From Balanoglossus misakiensis (lineage: Eukaryota; Hemichordata): DNA of 64,000 bases. The DNA lies in contig CM082592.2 of assembly GCA_040954595.2 (NCBI GenBank), positions 10,354,001 through 10,418,000 on the forward strand. Direction: 5' to 3'. Positions 27,801-42,700 of the stretch are shown here, piece after piece. The notes under the pieces are model-generated. The model was given only the letters and a program-made list of their open reading frames with translations, was not told where the DNA came from and searched no databases. Numbering within the stretch: the stretch's first letter is position 1; each line of letters starts with the position of its first letter. The position numbers were made by a program, and so were the translations under genes.

Positions 27801-30800
27801 GTGGTTGGCTGAAAAGAAATCAGCAGAGTTGATTTCAATGGTTGGCAAGGAAGATTCCTTGAATTCACCGTATCATGTACTAAATGAACCGTCCACCACA
27901 ATAACTTCTAAAAGTCATTATATTTCTCTTTAACTGAAGTTAAGTACACAGGTTAGTCCGTGATCTCAGTAAATGTTTCCAAATTTTTCCAGAGATTTTG
28001 CGGGAGGAAGATTTCTGAATTGACTGTATTGCATCGAGGGCACGTAGATGAGTATTGTAGAGACAGGCGCAGCGATGTATTGTTTGTGTTAGTGATGTTG
28101 CTACTTGTGCCAATTGGACACGTTTGATCTCTGTTCGATCGATCACATTGAGATGTGTCAAATATATAATTTTAGCATGCATTGAATTCTTTTTGAATAC
28201 CCTGGGAAACTTTGTTACCATGAACTTTGTATCTGTTCAGAGTACAGTGATGTTTTCTTATCCCAAACGTACTGTGCATTGTAAGAATTTTGCAGTCTGT
28301 CATGATTGAGCTACGCAAGGATATATCTTGAGTGAATTTCATGTCGTGACTAAGTTTGCAGTCATAAAATTCATGTATTGTATGAAAATGTGATTGCCGG
28401 ATATCTGTCATAGTTGGGTACATGTAGAAGATCATGTGCCTTGTACAAAACACAATTTATAAACACTTTTGATTTCAGAAATGCCTGAACCCTTCACCAC
28501 CATGGTTTGATCGAAATCCAATGTTTTCAAGGGTAAAATTTGACCTCTACTTAGGGAACTGAGGTGAAAGGGTCAAGTCATTTGAGGAATTACATGTATT
28601 TTTCATTCACCTGTAATTGCAACGTAAACCAAAATGCAAATTATTCCAAGAAACATTAATCATTATTTCTGACTGACCTTGACATAAACTGAGAACATCA
28701 TATAGGTCAAAGTCACACAAACCGATTGCAGCATTGGGAAGTCTTCGGACGTGATGCAGATGAATTTTTAGGAGCAGAACAGGAATTTTGTTAATGGTAA
28801 AACTCATAATGACTAAGGAGAAAAAAAATCCTCTCCTTAAAGATTACTGCCAACACAAATCCTTAACAAATCAAGACAAAGGTCACAAAAACATTAAAAT
28901 AGTTATCTGTGGAGCCTCTTTCCCCTGCTTACAATTTATGTATGTGCATGGCAACAGGTTGTTGGGAGTAGAACAAGAAACGTTAGTGGATACGCAGAAT
29001 AAAAAGACTAAACATTTTATCAAAGGTTACAGCGACCGATATCAGTGGAAGTGTACTTTATAATAGATTTGGATAACTTTCATCATGATGATCAAGCATT
29101 GTATTTTAATAAAATTATATAATACACTTGTACAAGAAATGTACCGGTACATGTAAGCTTCATGTCAAATATAACCAACCCCATCCCATCCCATCCCATA
29201 GGACTACCAAATTGTAGTGCTTTCTCAAAATATGAGCATTGTGATTTGTATACATACTCCATAGAAGTAGAGTGAAAAACACTGATATTGATATGATGAG
29301 AATTTATTTGGTATTTCAAATGACCCTTTGATTTTATCAAAAAGAAATTAATTAGTATATTTTCCCTAAAACTCTGACCCTTGTCAATGTATCTCAAATT
29401 AAAATTCCATTCCATGGCCATGACTGAGTGACCGACGGAAACCTTCACATTTCAGTTCTGTTAAAGGTTTCGTCATGATGTGTTAACACGACCCTTTGGG
29501 GATTTCCCTGTCAAACAGCTTTTGTCGCGACTCAAGGATAAATTAACTTCCTGTTGTGCAACGCTTACTGTACATGCACATAAAATTAATATTGCACAAA
29601 ATTAAGGTTCATGATTTAATGGAAGTGGAAGGCTTTGATGCAGTGACATTTTGTTGAATTTTAATTGCCATTTTGCTTCATTTATTGAATGCGAACAATT
29701 CAACTTTATTATTCTTTCATTAGAGTGCGGAAATGTATAGCTATAGAAACGACCGTACAGAGACTACTAAACTGGTCGAGTAATTTTTTTCCGTTTTATT
29801 AAACCATCACAATTCATTTACTCAAGCTTAGGTGTCATTGGAGGAAATATAACTTCAGAATTATACTTGTCATTTTCCTTTGTCTGACAACAACACCTGA
29901 AATAAAAAGATAAATCATTATTAGTAATACAATTTAGGGAACTGTCAGCTGTTATGTGTAGTGGGGAAATTTGGAGGAGGGAGCATATTTCATGTGCCTG
30001 TCTTGGGAGGGGAGGAGGGACATGTTTAATAGCCAATCAATTGTGTATTGAAGGTATCACACAAAATGCCAGCCCTCCTAATAATCAGGGAAGCTTAATA
30101 GTTGGGTTCACATTAGAGAGTTTATGTCGGCCCTTTGTACATGTACCGATACTGGTAGGTGTAGGTTTTAAGTCAGCTCAACAATCGATGTGGATGGGTT
30201 TGGGTTGGAGTTCTCACTGTTGATTTTGTTGAGGCTTTTACATGTAATTCTATGGTGGTCTGAGTCCGGCTTTGGGTTAATTCAAATGTGTAAGTGTTAA
30301 TTGACAGACCAACATTTAATCATTATAGAGGATCATATTTCGCTCTGGACAGACTTCCCAGACAGATTTATAATTTGTTTACGTAATGCGGACAACATTG
30401 GTGACTAATGAGGGAGGAGGATATGTAATAGCCATGACATGTTACCATCACATTTAATGTCGAGGTAAAGGTTAAGTGACTTGGAGTGACTTAAGTGACA
30501 GTCCTTTCCAGTGAATGGTTTGGTTCCCATTAGTGGCGGTGTCAATAACCTTCCTTTTATTGAACTCAGGGGCTACTCCTATTAAAAACATTGATGTGGG
30601 GATGGGGAAATGAAAAGTACAAACCACAACCCACCCCTCAACCCCATAAGGAATGTCGATGTACAAGTGTGAAAATGTGATCAAAGTTGTTCAAGTATAA
30701 TGATATTATGATTCAATTAAATTCTGTTCAAATATTGCAGTCTGATATCAACATTCAAACATAGCACTTTTATTTATTTGCTAACTTGTTGGCCATATCT

Positions 30801-33800
30801 ACTGCCCCTAGAATGTGTGTTGCAAAGTAAATCTTTGAACCCTGTGTAGGATGTTACTGTGAAACGATTTGTACAGTCACATGTACTGAAATGACCGATT
30901 ATCAGTTCAGCTGATATTTGCAATTTTCATTGAGTTTAGACGAGAGAAAAATTGAACAGATGTGTCATTAATTTATAATAGCTGTAGTGCAAATGAAAAC
31001 AGATGTCACTGTTGAATATTGAAAGTGAATGTGGTATCTGGGACAGCTGACCGATGTTATTGTCATAATATGGATCACAGTCTGCTACATGTTGGGTGTG
31101 GTTCATCACCTAGATCTAAAATTAATGCTAACAATGACCTTTTCTCCTGGAATAGAGGTTTGAGGCATAGAAATACTTGACATTGATATGTAGCTCATCA
31201 ACTTTGCCCATACATGTATGTTCATAGCCAGCAAGAAAATTAAATTTAATTCTGGACTTCAATTAATTTGCCAACATTGACAATGGTTGTCAGTGTTTAT
31301 ACCTACATGTGTATGCATGAAAACATCTGCCACAGGCCAATTGTTGGGAAACAGGGCAGTTTTAGGGAGTAAACACAGATAAAGCTAGGTTACAGTTTGT
31401 GTTTTCTTATCCACAACAATTCATTGTTTTTTTCTGTCCACCGATGACCTTCAATGACATTCACAGACCAGCATGGGCCCAGACAGCACTATATTCACAT
31501 GCAGTTTTCTAAACCATCCAAAGACCTGGGATGGGTCTGGGTAGGACAAAATCGTCCAGTGTGAACCCACTATACATTTAATCCGCAATGACCTTGGCAA
31601 TGTCAAACATGTATTGGCAAGGGAATATAAATGTCTTGCGTACTTTTCCATGTACATTGCCTTTAATCCTGATCCCAATGGAAATGATATTTGAATAGTG
31701 GCCTTTTTTTTTTTAATTTCACATACTATCGTTTATCAGTAGAGCTACAGTATAGGTTTTCAATACATCTGGGCAAATCTTTTAATTTCATTTTACATTT
31801 CACTGTGCATGGTTAAACACTGAGCTATGAAAACATGAGTAATGCAGAAAATAGGTCAGGTCATTCATATCATTACCTTGACTTGCAATGTTTTCTTTTC
31901 CGATGGACATACCATCTACCCGCACTGTCGTCATTGTGTTGGATTTTCATCAATTTTTATGATCTGTGAAATGTCAAGGTGAAGTTCCATTCATTGGTCA
32001 GTCTATTAGCCATTGTTAGTTTTAGTAGATTCCTTGCAGTCCTATCTAACCAGAGTCGTACCATTGACATATTCTGTGTTCTCTTTTGTATAATAGCCTA
32101 TTGAATTTATTTTTCTTTGAGAAAAAAAGCATTCCAGTTCGAATTAACTAGATATATGACACGTGTCACATTGATATCAACCCTTCATGCACCTTTGGAC
32201 TAATATTGCATTCAAACCTGCATAATTAAAAAAGTTTCAGATAGCACAAACGCTGTTATCTATTCAAAGCTTAATTAAACATTACCCGTTTTCGAGCACA
32301 CATACTGCATTTTAATATTTCAGCAATGGCAGCAAGTTTATGTTCATCAAAAAATTATGATCATCAAGTAATTCCCCTGGAGTTTGATATCCACAGAGGT
32401 GTGATTTGTTTTCCTCTTGAACTTGGACTTCTCCAACGGGAATGTCAACATTCCCTTAATCTGTCACTGAAAGCACTTCATGGCCGAAAAAAATCACTTT
32501 CTCAACAGAATCAACACCTTGCTTTGTTGTCCGGTGTTGTGACATTGCAGCTTATAATCTCTCAGAATACAAAATGTAGGTTGAGCTGTCACAGAAATTA
32601 GAATACAGCAGGTCTTGTTAGTGTGTAGGCATGCCGCTGACAAAAACGTTCGGTCTGTCATCTCCTGTGGCGTGTGCATGCTGATCAGAGTTATGTACCT
32701 GAAATATGAATCCCATTTCTCATGTGGAGTATACGTTCAAGGTTAGCGCAGAAAATTGATGAAAAACTCATTTCGGTGAAGATTGCATGACAAGTAATGC
32801 ATACAAATATGAGCCCAGTTACTCGAGGGAGATGGGCAACTCACTGCATGTCAGACTTTAATATCAATTAAATTGGGAATATGTTTTTATCGTATTTATT
32901 ATTCATGAATTAACTTGATTAAAGTGGAAGGAACGGTTTCCACAATGGATTGTGTGACAGAATGCAAGATGTATGAAGTAAAAGCAATAACCCTGGGCAA
33001 TATGGCTGTAAATTAAATATTGACGACGGTATCAACCGAACCGACCGTGACAAGTTTTTGTTTCTGGGCATAGACCATGACGGGTCATTGTGCGTATGGA
33101 TAGATTATTGTGTTCAGTCTTTGTCTTGGGAATTACACCATGAAAAGTTTTCTGAAGACCATTTGCAACTTTGTGGAGTGCAGAGACCGTGACAAGACTT
33201 TTCTTCCATCTCGCCAATCATATCTCTGTCTGTGTCTCTGTCTGTCTGTCTCTCCTGTCTCTACCAGTGGTTTTGGTAAGTTTGGGGAAGATTGGTAAAT
33301 GATGTAGGAACCGTTACCCCGGTTACATTTATTTCTATAACCCATAAATATGGCTGCATAATTGGTATATCAAGGGGGAATCCTGGTAACATTTACTTGG
33401 GTGTTGCCCATTAATTATCTCCCACTCTCTCCCCATCCCATTCTCTCTCTCCTCCTCCTCCTCTTCACCCGCTCCATCAATGAAAAGACCCTGAAAATCC
33501 ACAGTTATGTTAGAATACACACAAGAGTCTTATTGTGTTGGAACTAAACTTCTATAGGTAAATCGGTGGTAATCACCAGACGTGCACAACAGACCATGAA
33601 GTTTTTCTCCTCCGCACGGACCACTGACATTATATCTGTCGAATAGACCATGTCATTGTTCCTCCCGGGACAGGACATAAAAAGTCGATTTATCCTTGGC
33701 ATAGACCGTGAAAGATTTGGCCTTGACATCATGAAGTTTTTTTTATCTTTGGAAGAGAATACTACCCTTCATATCTTGCCAATTGGACATTTTCCCTGGG

Positions 33801-36800
33801 CATTTAACCATGAGTGATTTTTGTCCTTGGGTGTTTACAACATCACATGAAGGCTTTGAAGTCTTGTCCCGTTAATTATGTCTCTACAATAATAGAACTA
33901 TTATTTTGTACATTGTCGGTGTCTATGATGCACTGGTCATGTCTGGGGGTAATGTTTGTAATTGGTCTGTATGTACACAACTGTACGCCCTATTGAAACC
34001 ATGACTCAAAATTACCTGTTAGTGTTGATTGTACTTGGGACAGGTTGAATGTGCATACTTGATTTATGCAGGCCACCTGTGAAAATACTTGGTTAGAATT
34101 TGCAACTGAACTTTGTCACAGTTCCTCATTGTTGGCAGTGGTTGAGAGTATAGGTCGATGAAACAAAAACAAAAGTGCATGTAGTCTGTCTTACTAGCAA
34201 ATGTCATTTTCATTCAGTCTTCTTTCCTGCTTTGCTGTGAATCGACTATAATGGCTGCAACTCACAAATGAGCAGAAGAGATTGATGTAGCGTAACCCTG
34301 AGTGCATTGGATCACCTTGTGTTTTAACTGCCTCGCTTATCTCTAACTGCATCTACATCACTCATTACTCCGGGATAGTTCTAAGCAATCAAGGGATTCA
34401 TCTTTATTCTCTTTTTAAATCAGATTTTTATTAAACGCGCATGCCATATAATCTCTCTGATTTTGGACATTGCAATTGTTTGATCGCTGTATAGCCTCCC
34501 CATCTCCCGGTATTGCTTATTCGGATAGGTCGGTCGTTGACATTGCGTGCGAGTTTTGGGTCAGGAAATCTAAGCATTTGATCTTACCCAAGCGAAAGCA
34601 TCCACCTTATCACATCATTTTCATGGCCGTCTGCGTGGCTGTCAGCCATGATGGAATCACGTCCCATCAAATGTAGCAACTAACACGATGTGCGTAAAAT
34701 AATGTATTCCTTCGTGATTTGCTGCAAAGTTTTCAAAGTACTTTTTCCGTTTCCATTGCAAGAACTCCTCTAGGGTGATGATTGAAACACATTGATAACT
34801 CTATACTTCAAAGCATGTGACTTATACCAGGTTCTAGTTACGGCCTATCATTCCCACTATCAAAATGCCGTGAATAAACTTATTACTGCCTGCATATTGG
34901 GCTGTACTTTGTCAAATATTGTAGAAGACCATTTGCTGCCCAAACACCAGACACATTATGGTCACCTAACTGTTTCAAGCCAGGCTAAGGATCCCAATGT
35001 AGTAAGGACTGACAGACTACCCCAGTTGTAATTATACAGTTTCTTGCTGTGTATGAGAATTGCCACAGAAAGTTAACTAACCGACCAACCAACCAACCGA
35101 AAGGGAATTTGACACACTCGACTGAATTAAGGACACAGAAAAAGTAAAAGTCGCCTTGTACCGTAGACATGTGTCTATCGCATTAGGAAGTAAGTTTTGG
35201 AATTGCACTGTTAAGGCGTGTTCGCATCACTCGTAGGTGACTTATGTTGCTCTATCTGTGTACATATGTCTCAATTACTAAGTACTTGGAAAGCAGACAA
35301 CTTGCAATTTGCTGGTAATATCCAGAGAGCATTGCTCATGTCAGCCAATGTTTCAGGCCAGTTAATGGAGTGTATTTACCAAATTAAAGTCTAATTGATT
35401 CCTTGGATGTCTGTTGCGGCAGTCCAATTGCATTTTGTGATTGAATGGCTTTCTGCATATAGCGCAGTGGCTTAAAAGGAAAAAGCCCTGTCCACCCCGG
35501 CTTAATATTGTGGTGAAGCAAACCACATGGGCATTGCAGGACAGACTTCATGTCTCGTTGATCAATTTTCTAATTACTGTGATAGAGTTAGTGTATTTTT
35601 CGACTGCAGTCAGGACTTGATTCTCTTCATGGGCAGCCCCATGTTTAACCAGATCAGTGCAGTCATCTATATGACCATTGTCCGTTAATTGACAATTCAC
35701 AAATAGATGAGAAAAGCACTGCTAAGTTATTGAACTTGACAAGTGAAGTGGAGACAACGTGTCACCACTTCCTTTTACAGGTGCACTGGGTTTTCAATCT
35801 GAATTTATGACTTATTGGCTATGATATTGCTTAGTTAACGTCAATTTTTGTGCGGCGGCACAATTTCAGCAATTTGCCATAGGCGCCGCCATTAGTTTTC
35901 ATCAGGTTAATAGAAATTGATATTATATGGTGACATTGTCTTTAAGTACGTAATTATGATTCATAAAGATCACGATGAAAGTCATTTCAATTTCGATATT
36001 ATCAATCTCGTCTCATCAAGGTGCTCAACTTGCCGTTTCCTTAATATTCTCATCTTAACTAGCGTTTAGAATTCTAATGAAGAAGTCCTTTATTGCATTG
36101 GGATTTTGTTAGCCTGCATTTGACAAGAAGATGGAGACGTGTGCAGCGAGGCTGTGTGCGTGATCACATGATCACATGAATGACTCTCCAGCAAAGTTTA
36201 CAAGTCAGAACTTTAATATCAAGTTGTGTCTGGACTGTGTTGCTCAGGACAACCTGCAGCCGGCCTGATTTTCAACTTCTCCGGAAGCAGATCATCAGGC
36301 CGGACTTGATATCTTGCAAGACTCTCCCAGTGTGCAGACTGCTTTCACAAATCATTCAGGGACAACTTTGAGAAACCATTACTGGTACGGTTCAGCCATC
36401 ATCAGACAATCCAATCTCTCTGTCTGATCCACTTACCATTGTGTGTCTTAGAAAGGCGGAAGTTGGCAGTTTTGACCAATCATTTAACAACTTTGATGGG
36501 CCCATTTTGAGTCAGTCACCTGGTGTGTTAATTGTAAGCAGCTGATGGGAATCAGTCTCGCAAGGGACTCCCCATCGAATAAAGAATTAGTCGATGATGA
36601 ATTTGTAAATGGCACCCACATTTCCCTAATACTCGATCCCTGCAGGGTTTCTGCACTCTTGGAAAATCCTGGGATTGGAAACCTGTTCCCGGAAATTCCT
36701 TGAAAGTTCTGGAAATATGAAATTTAATGCTGGAATTTCCGGGAACATTTATTTCGCCTCAGAGCATGCTATCATAAAATACATCTATTGTACATATAGT

Positions 36801-39713
36801 TTGTCATGATCTAAGAATTAAAAGTTTAAAATATGGAGCACAACCGAAGACAGGAAAAGCAGCCCACACAGTCAAAGCCACTAAAAGTGTCTGTTAATTC
36901 CTTCCCTGATGCACCAGTACACGGAAGTCTTACTTCGTTGTGCATTCTAACCCACACAAGGATTATACTTTTTGAGTAGTTGAGTAGCAGTTAGATCCAC
37001 GTCGGAGGAAGTCCTATTCGCAGAAAATTGTCTAATCTGCTTTTCTTGCAATCAACAAAAGATATTGCTCTTCATTTCCTTTCTGGAAGTCACTGGTTGT
37101 TAGCGGACCTTGACCGTGTAATCCACCTCATCCAATGCTCCGCAGAAAAAGATCAACAGCATTCCATTTCCTATTCCCTAGTCACTGAATTATTCCGTGG
37201 TATGACATTAAGTGATTGGGAAGCTAGGCTGAAACCTTTATCATGGAAAAGAAGAAACTTTCTTTGCTGATAACCTCATTTATCAAAGTTGCCATGCAAA
37301 GTTTCTAGATAGCTATGGTCATTTAGATTGATGGCAATTATATTTGTGACAGAAACTGTTAAAAGACACTTAGTCAAGTTACCGTTGGTTAAGTGATTAA
37401 TTTCCACATGTAACTGAATCTTGACTGTAGATGGCCCTCTAGTTAAAGATAAATAGACTTCTCCCTTGGAGAATATGCGAGGCAGAAAAGTAGATTGCTC
37501 TGAAAACTGATATTTTGTAATCTTCTCGAAAAACTGTAAAAGGTAATAGTTAAACATTGCCTCAGAAATTAATTATCAGAGTAAAGACGGTGTGACACGA
37601 AGCAGCTTATAATCAAATCCATTTTGCCCGCGTTTTTGTTTTTAGCAAAATTGAAATCGCTATGAGTGTTTATTTTCTGGGTGACTTTAAGCAGCTTATG
37701 ATCCGAGAGGAAATAAGCTGCGCCCATTTGAATGTCACCTGAGAGTTGAATTCTGTGAGTGATGTCCCCCTGGAGATGGCTGCGACTACTTTGACTGGAA
37801 ATTAGTTAAAAAGCAAGAAGTCTTGAAAAGAGCCGATAATCAAACAGCCTTTTGCGATGTGTGTTTGAAATATTGTCTCTTTCACTTTCTCTGTGTCAGT
37901 TTAATTTTTGTAATAGCTTCCAGTGATTGGATGAGAATGGCTTTATTTGCCTGTGCTGCCGTTTTATTCATGATTGATTTTCATTATGGCGCTGTCAATT
38001 TCTTTAAGAGCAGGTAGCGGTGTTTGTTTTATGTCAGCTAGTGTTCTCCAGTGACTTCGAGACTCGGGAGGGTCATATCCGTAATTACCTGCGGCCAAGT
38101 AGAGCTCAACCAGACAGTTTGATCAGTGCGATCGAATTTCGTAGGGTCTTGATCATTGTAAATTAAGCAAATATTGGAAAATGCAGTTGCTGTGCATGGT
38201 TGGTAAAACTGATAGATTTGTGTCGACAAGCACATTCGAGGCTCAGATGGAGAAGCAGGATTAATGACCCAAATAATGTCGAGTTGATCACAAGGGGAGA
38301 AAAGTTACTGAAGAATTCTTATTGTCAGGATCACTGTGAATTTTGAAGTGTTCTGTAAAGTTTTATGGGTTTACATTGTAATATCCTGAAATTTCTCGTG
38401 CGTTCTAGAAAGTCTGTTTACTGAGAAAAGTAGTCAAGATACGTTTAGCCTATAAAGGAAAGACTTGGTGTAATGTGATATTTTTGCCGGGGGATTTAGA
38501 TAGATATGGGAATTAATATGGTAAAGTTTTCTACGGATTTGCAGTAGACTTACTCATTGCGGCCTTGCCAAGCTGGTCAGTCAGTCGGCCATTTTGTCAT
38601 CTTCAAATGTGATAACCTATTTCATTTTGTTCAGTGCGTTCTTAATCCCATGAGAGAAAGCTATGAGGATTTTAATATATATATATTACATATCTGTAGT
38701 TTGATGAAAATGAAACTATGTCTCACATGATTGACTTTGAAATTTAATTTTGCCATTACGGGACGCATGTATAGTAACTTTGACAGACAGGTTATTTTCA
38801 CACTTGCGGTGTTGACAACAATATAATTGCATTGCACCTGAATGATTTCTAATTTACGGTAGTCTTTAGCAAACATGCAAATAGACTTAAGAAAATTACT
38901 TTGAGTTGCGCAAATAAAACTGTCTCCAAGATGTTGTTAGCAGAGCGATTACACCTGTAAAACATTTATGATCTTATCAGGAATCTTTCCAAAGAAGAAT
39001 ATATCATTTAGAAGTGGTAGGACGTGAAAGGTTTGTTCAAAGTAAAAGTATCAGTGTCATAATATGTCTAGAATGTCAATTTAGCTGGTTGAGATAGAAA
39101 CCGGATTTAAACATGGTTAAAAAGCAAGAATGATCCTGCGATCTTTCAGAAATCTTCTCTGTTGTGTATGGCTTCATTCGATCTTCATCAGTGGCAGCCA
39201 CCCCGATGGAATATAAAATTACCAGCTTGAAAAATTCAATCTATCCAGAATTCGACTACTCGCCTAATTTCCCATACAAAGAAATTTGATCATGGTATAG
39301 CCTATTTTTTTCAGGCTTCAGTGGTTACCTGTTAAGGAGATATTCAAGTTATAAATCATTTTCCTTACACGCCACATTCTCAGTAGTGAATGTCCAGGTA
39401 ATGTCATTGTTAGATATCCAGGTTCCACAACATGCCTTCCTCTGTTCAAACAACTTGCTTTTGATTAGAACAGGATTGTAACCTGCTACACTAATTATGG
39501 CTTTATATATTTTCAGTTGTTGCTCCAGTGTTGTGGAATGAACTTCCTTTGTTACTGCACGCAACTCTTGAAAGTTTAATCATGTCTTTTATTAACCGCC
39601 AACTAAATTGAATTATCTTTTTAAGAATTGTTAAAGTGGTTATCCCTGACTTTTTATTCATACATGTATGTATTATGTAGAGAGTGCTGAGACAAAGAGT
39701 AGCGTGGTTAAAA

Positions 39714-39777
<64 letters not shown>

Positions 39778-42700
39778 CAGCGACGACAATGGTGATTACC
39801 GTGACAACAAACGATGATGGTTTCTTTTGTTCCAAAGCTGTTTTGCTACATTGTCACTTACAAACACATTTCCATTAGCGGTTAGTGGGGCTCGACCTCC
39901 ACTCGATTCCCTTCAACTTGACATTGTCACATTTTAATGAAATCTTTTTAGACCTTCGGGCAGCATTAATGTAGAACCTCCAGTGTCTCATCTCATTAAG
40001 GTTTATGCCAAAGCCATGAAAGTACCAATCTTCAAGCTCTTATTATTTATGACAAGTCCAATGAATTTCCACCGGAATGCGGTCAGTAATTACCGAGTTT
40101 ACAATGATGGTAATTCACAGTGCCATGTTCAAACCATAATTGAAATTGACTAAATTGTGACTTTAACACGAAAACTGTTGCCAGCACACATCTCTATTTG
40201 ATTGGATGTCTATTGGATGTGAACACTGACAATTACACTATTGTACACCAAGTATGAGAGAGAACAGTTTAATTTTCAAATAGACTACATTTAAACAGCA
40301 CACAATATATCATATTTAATTTGACTGAAATTGCTTCAGCGACCTTTGACCTTTGAGGCACAAACAAAGCCTGTCTTCCAACACAGGTGTTCACGACCCA
40401 GATCGCTATCATCAAACGCTCCTAATTTTTCTCCTTTATCTGAAAATTCTCGGAGGCGCGCAGTCACAAATTGAATCTCATCCGTTGCGGTAGTGAAAAT
40501 AATTGAAGGCTTGTTCAGAGTGTCAGAGGTTTTACTACATCGGATGACAAGATGTAGATGATTAGTAAAACTGAAGAGGATAGTGCTGTATGCGGAAGAA
40601 AGCTCTTTAGCTGCCACAGATGACTCGAGGGAAATCAACTCAAGAGAAATCAAAGTCATTGTCAAATGATAAGACGTTAGTAGTCTTCATGCATGCAGGC
40701 AGAGAAAAGTAAGGGTTTAGGGTTTCATAATGGGCGTTCAACTCTGATGGGCATTCAACATGCTTAAAATCAATACATGCAGGTACAAGTAGCCGTGTTC
40801 AGACCGGAAAGTAGGCCATGTCACTTCAGGCTATGATTCACTGTCAAGTACAGCAGCATTAATCTTAATGATGTGGTATATAGAACGCGGTAAAAGGATC
40901 TAACCATGTATTTGCAGGAAATCATTCTCACTAAATAGTTTATAACTTGGTGCCACTGCATTTTAGGAGTACATGCTGCAGTGCATTATGGGCCAAATTT
41001 CAGATACTTTTCAAAGGTTTTTGGTCTTAAACTAGTTGTTTGATCCAAAAGTTCTTCTGAAAAAAAATTGTGTCATTGCTCTTGATGTGTATTGACTTGT
41101 ATGGTCAAATTCACGTGAGATTTGGGATCATTAAAGCATCTTTCTTTTGTGTTCATTTGTGCAATGCTATCTGTTCATCAGTTCACCTCCATTCCGACTT
41201 TATCTGCCGACACAATTACTCATTCTCCTTTTACAATTAATCCGTTGATCAGTTGTGGTGTAGCTGCAGTTTTATGGCATTGACAATCATTAGCGCTGGT
41301 TGCATGCTGTTCTCAGATGGGCTTTTGGGGCTTTTGATGAGTGACCAACCATTACCTAGACCACTGGGTCAGTCAATCAATCAATCAATCAAGCCACAAA
41401 TTAATCAATCAGACAGCCAGTCAGTAAGCCACTCAATTAATCAAACAACCAACCAACCGAGCAGAGAGATGGAAGATGCACTAAAATGAACCAAAACTAT
41501 TGGCCATTTGTCTTGATTTTAAATTTGTTCGTGTTGTCGATCATGATCACTATCAGGCATTGAGCTCTGTGGCAGAGCCAATATCTGACCTCTGATACCT
41601 CGGAAAGTCAATTCTACCATGAATTGTAGATGGTGGTTGTAGCGGTTGATATATGTGATGGTTGTCATCACATTACTCTGATACAAAGAACAATATTATT
41701 CCTTTGTCGGACATACCGGTATGGTAATCTGGATGAAATTTAGCCCGGAGACCAGGGCGTTGATTCTTGGAATTCTAGAATCGACGCCCTGATCTCCGGG
41801 CTAGATGAAATTGAGTGTGTGAAGCATGGGGAAAACATGGAGAGCATCGGTCAATGTGAAGACCACGTGAAGAATGATGACTTTAATTAGGTGTTGGTCC
41901 TGAGAGACACTTAGTGTTCATACGGTCTTTCCTTCTTCCTTCCTCTCGCTCTCTCTCATCAATTTCCCATGTGTATACTCTTTCTTCTATGATTCGCAGG
42001 TCCAATTGACAGCTTTATGGCTCCTAGCATGTGTCATGTGCTGATACAAGATTACCTGTATCTGTTGCACTCATCAGAGTCGAGATGCAATGAAAATAGC
42101 TATTTCCCGTCTTAATATGAAAGTGTAATGTAGAGATATGGCCTGGATCAGTTGTTAATAGCTTGAAAGGAATTAATGGACAGTATCGCAACTTCAAACG
42201 ACAATTGGAAGCGATTCACAGCTTACCTTAATGAGATGTTGAAGAAATAATTTAATTAAAAAATTAAGTCAATGGGACAGAGTGCAGACAACGGGTGGCT
42301 CCAGTAGTTCCCCTTGCCTAGTAATGATTGCAATAAATTACATACACCAGATCAATGAAAATGTTGTAAAAAAGCAAGATGTAATAGGAAGGAATGATTG
42401 GATTTTAACCCTAGGGTTGTCACCAATCAACTCAGATCCTAGATTGGCCCAATGACTTTACATCTTAAATATTGATAAACATGTATTATACTCTAAGTAC
42501 CTGGACTCCACCGGCCATCTGAGTAAAATGTTTTGTTTCTCACCATGTCACTCTGTTATTTTCAGTTTTGCTTCAGTAGAAATACCCATTTGGGTTGGTT
42601 GTACAAAAGGCTTAAAAGAAGATCCACTATTTGAAATGTTCACCCACATGACTATACATTTCTGATACTGAACTGTCTGTAAATTGACCCTCGGCTGGCA

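Noticed and set aside
39503-39878. Frames with runs of Met or Ile on opposite strands
   Set aside because: They come from the (ATG)n microsatellite.
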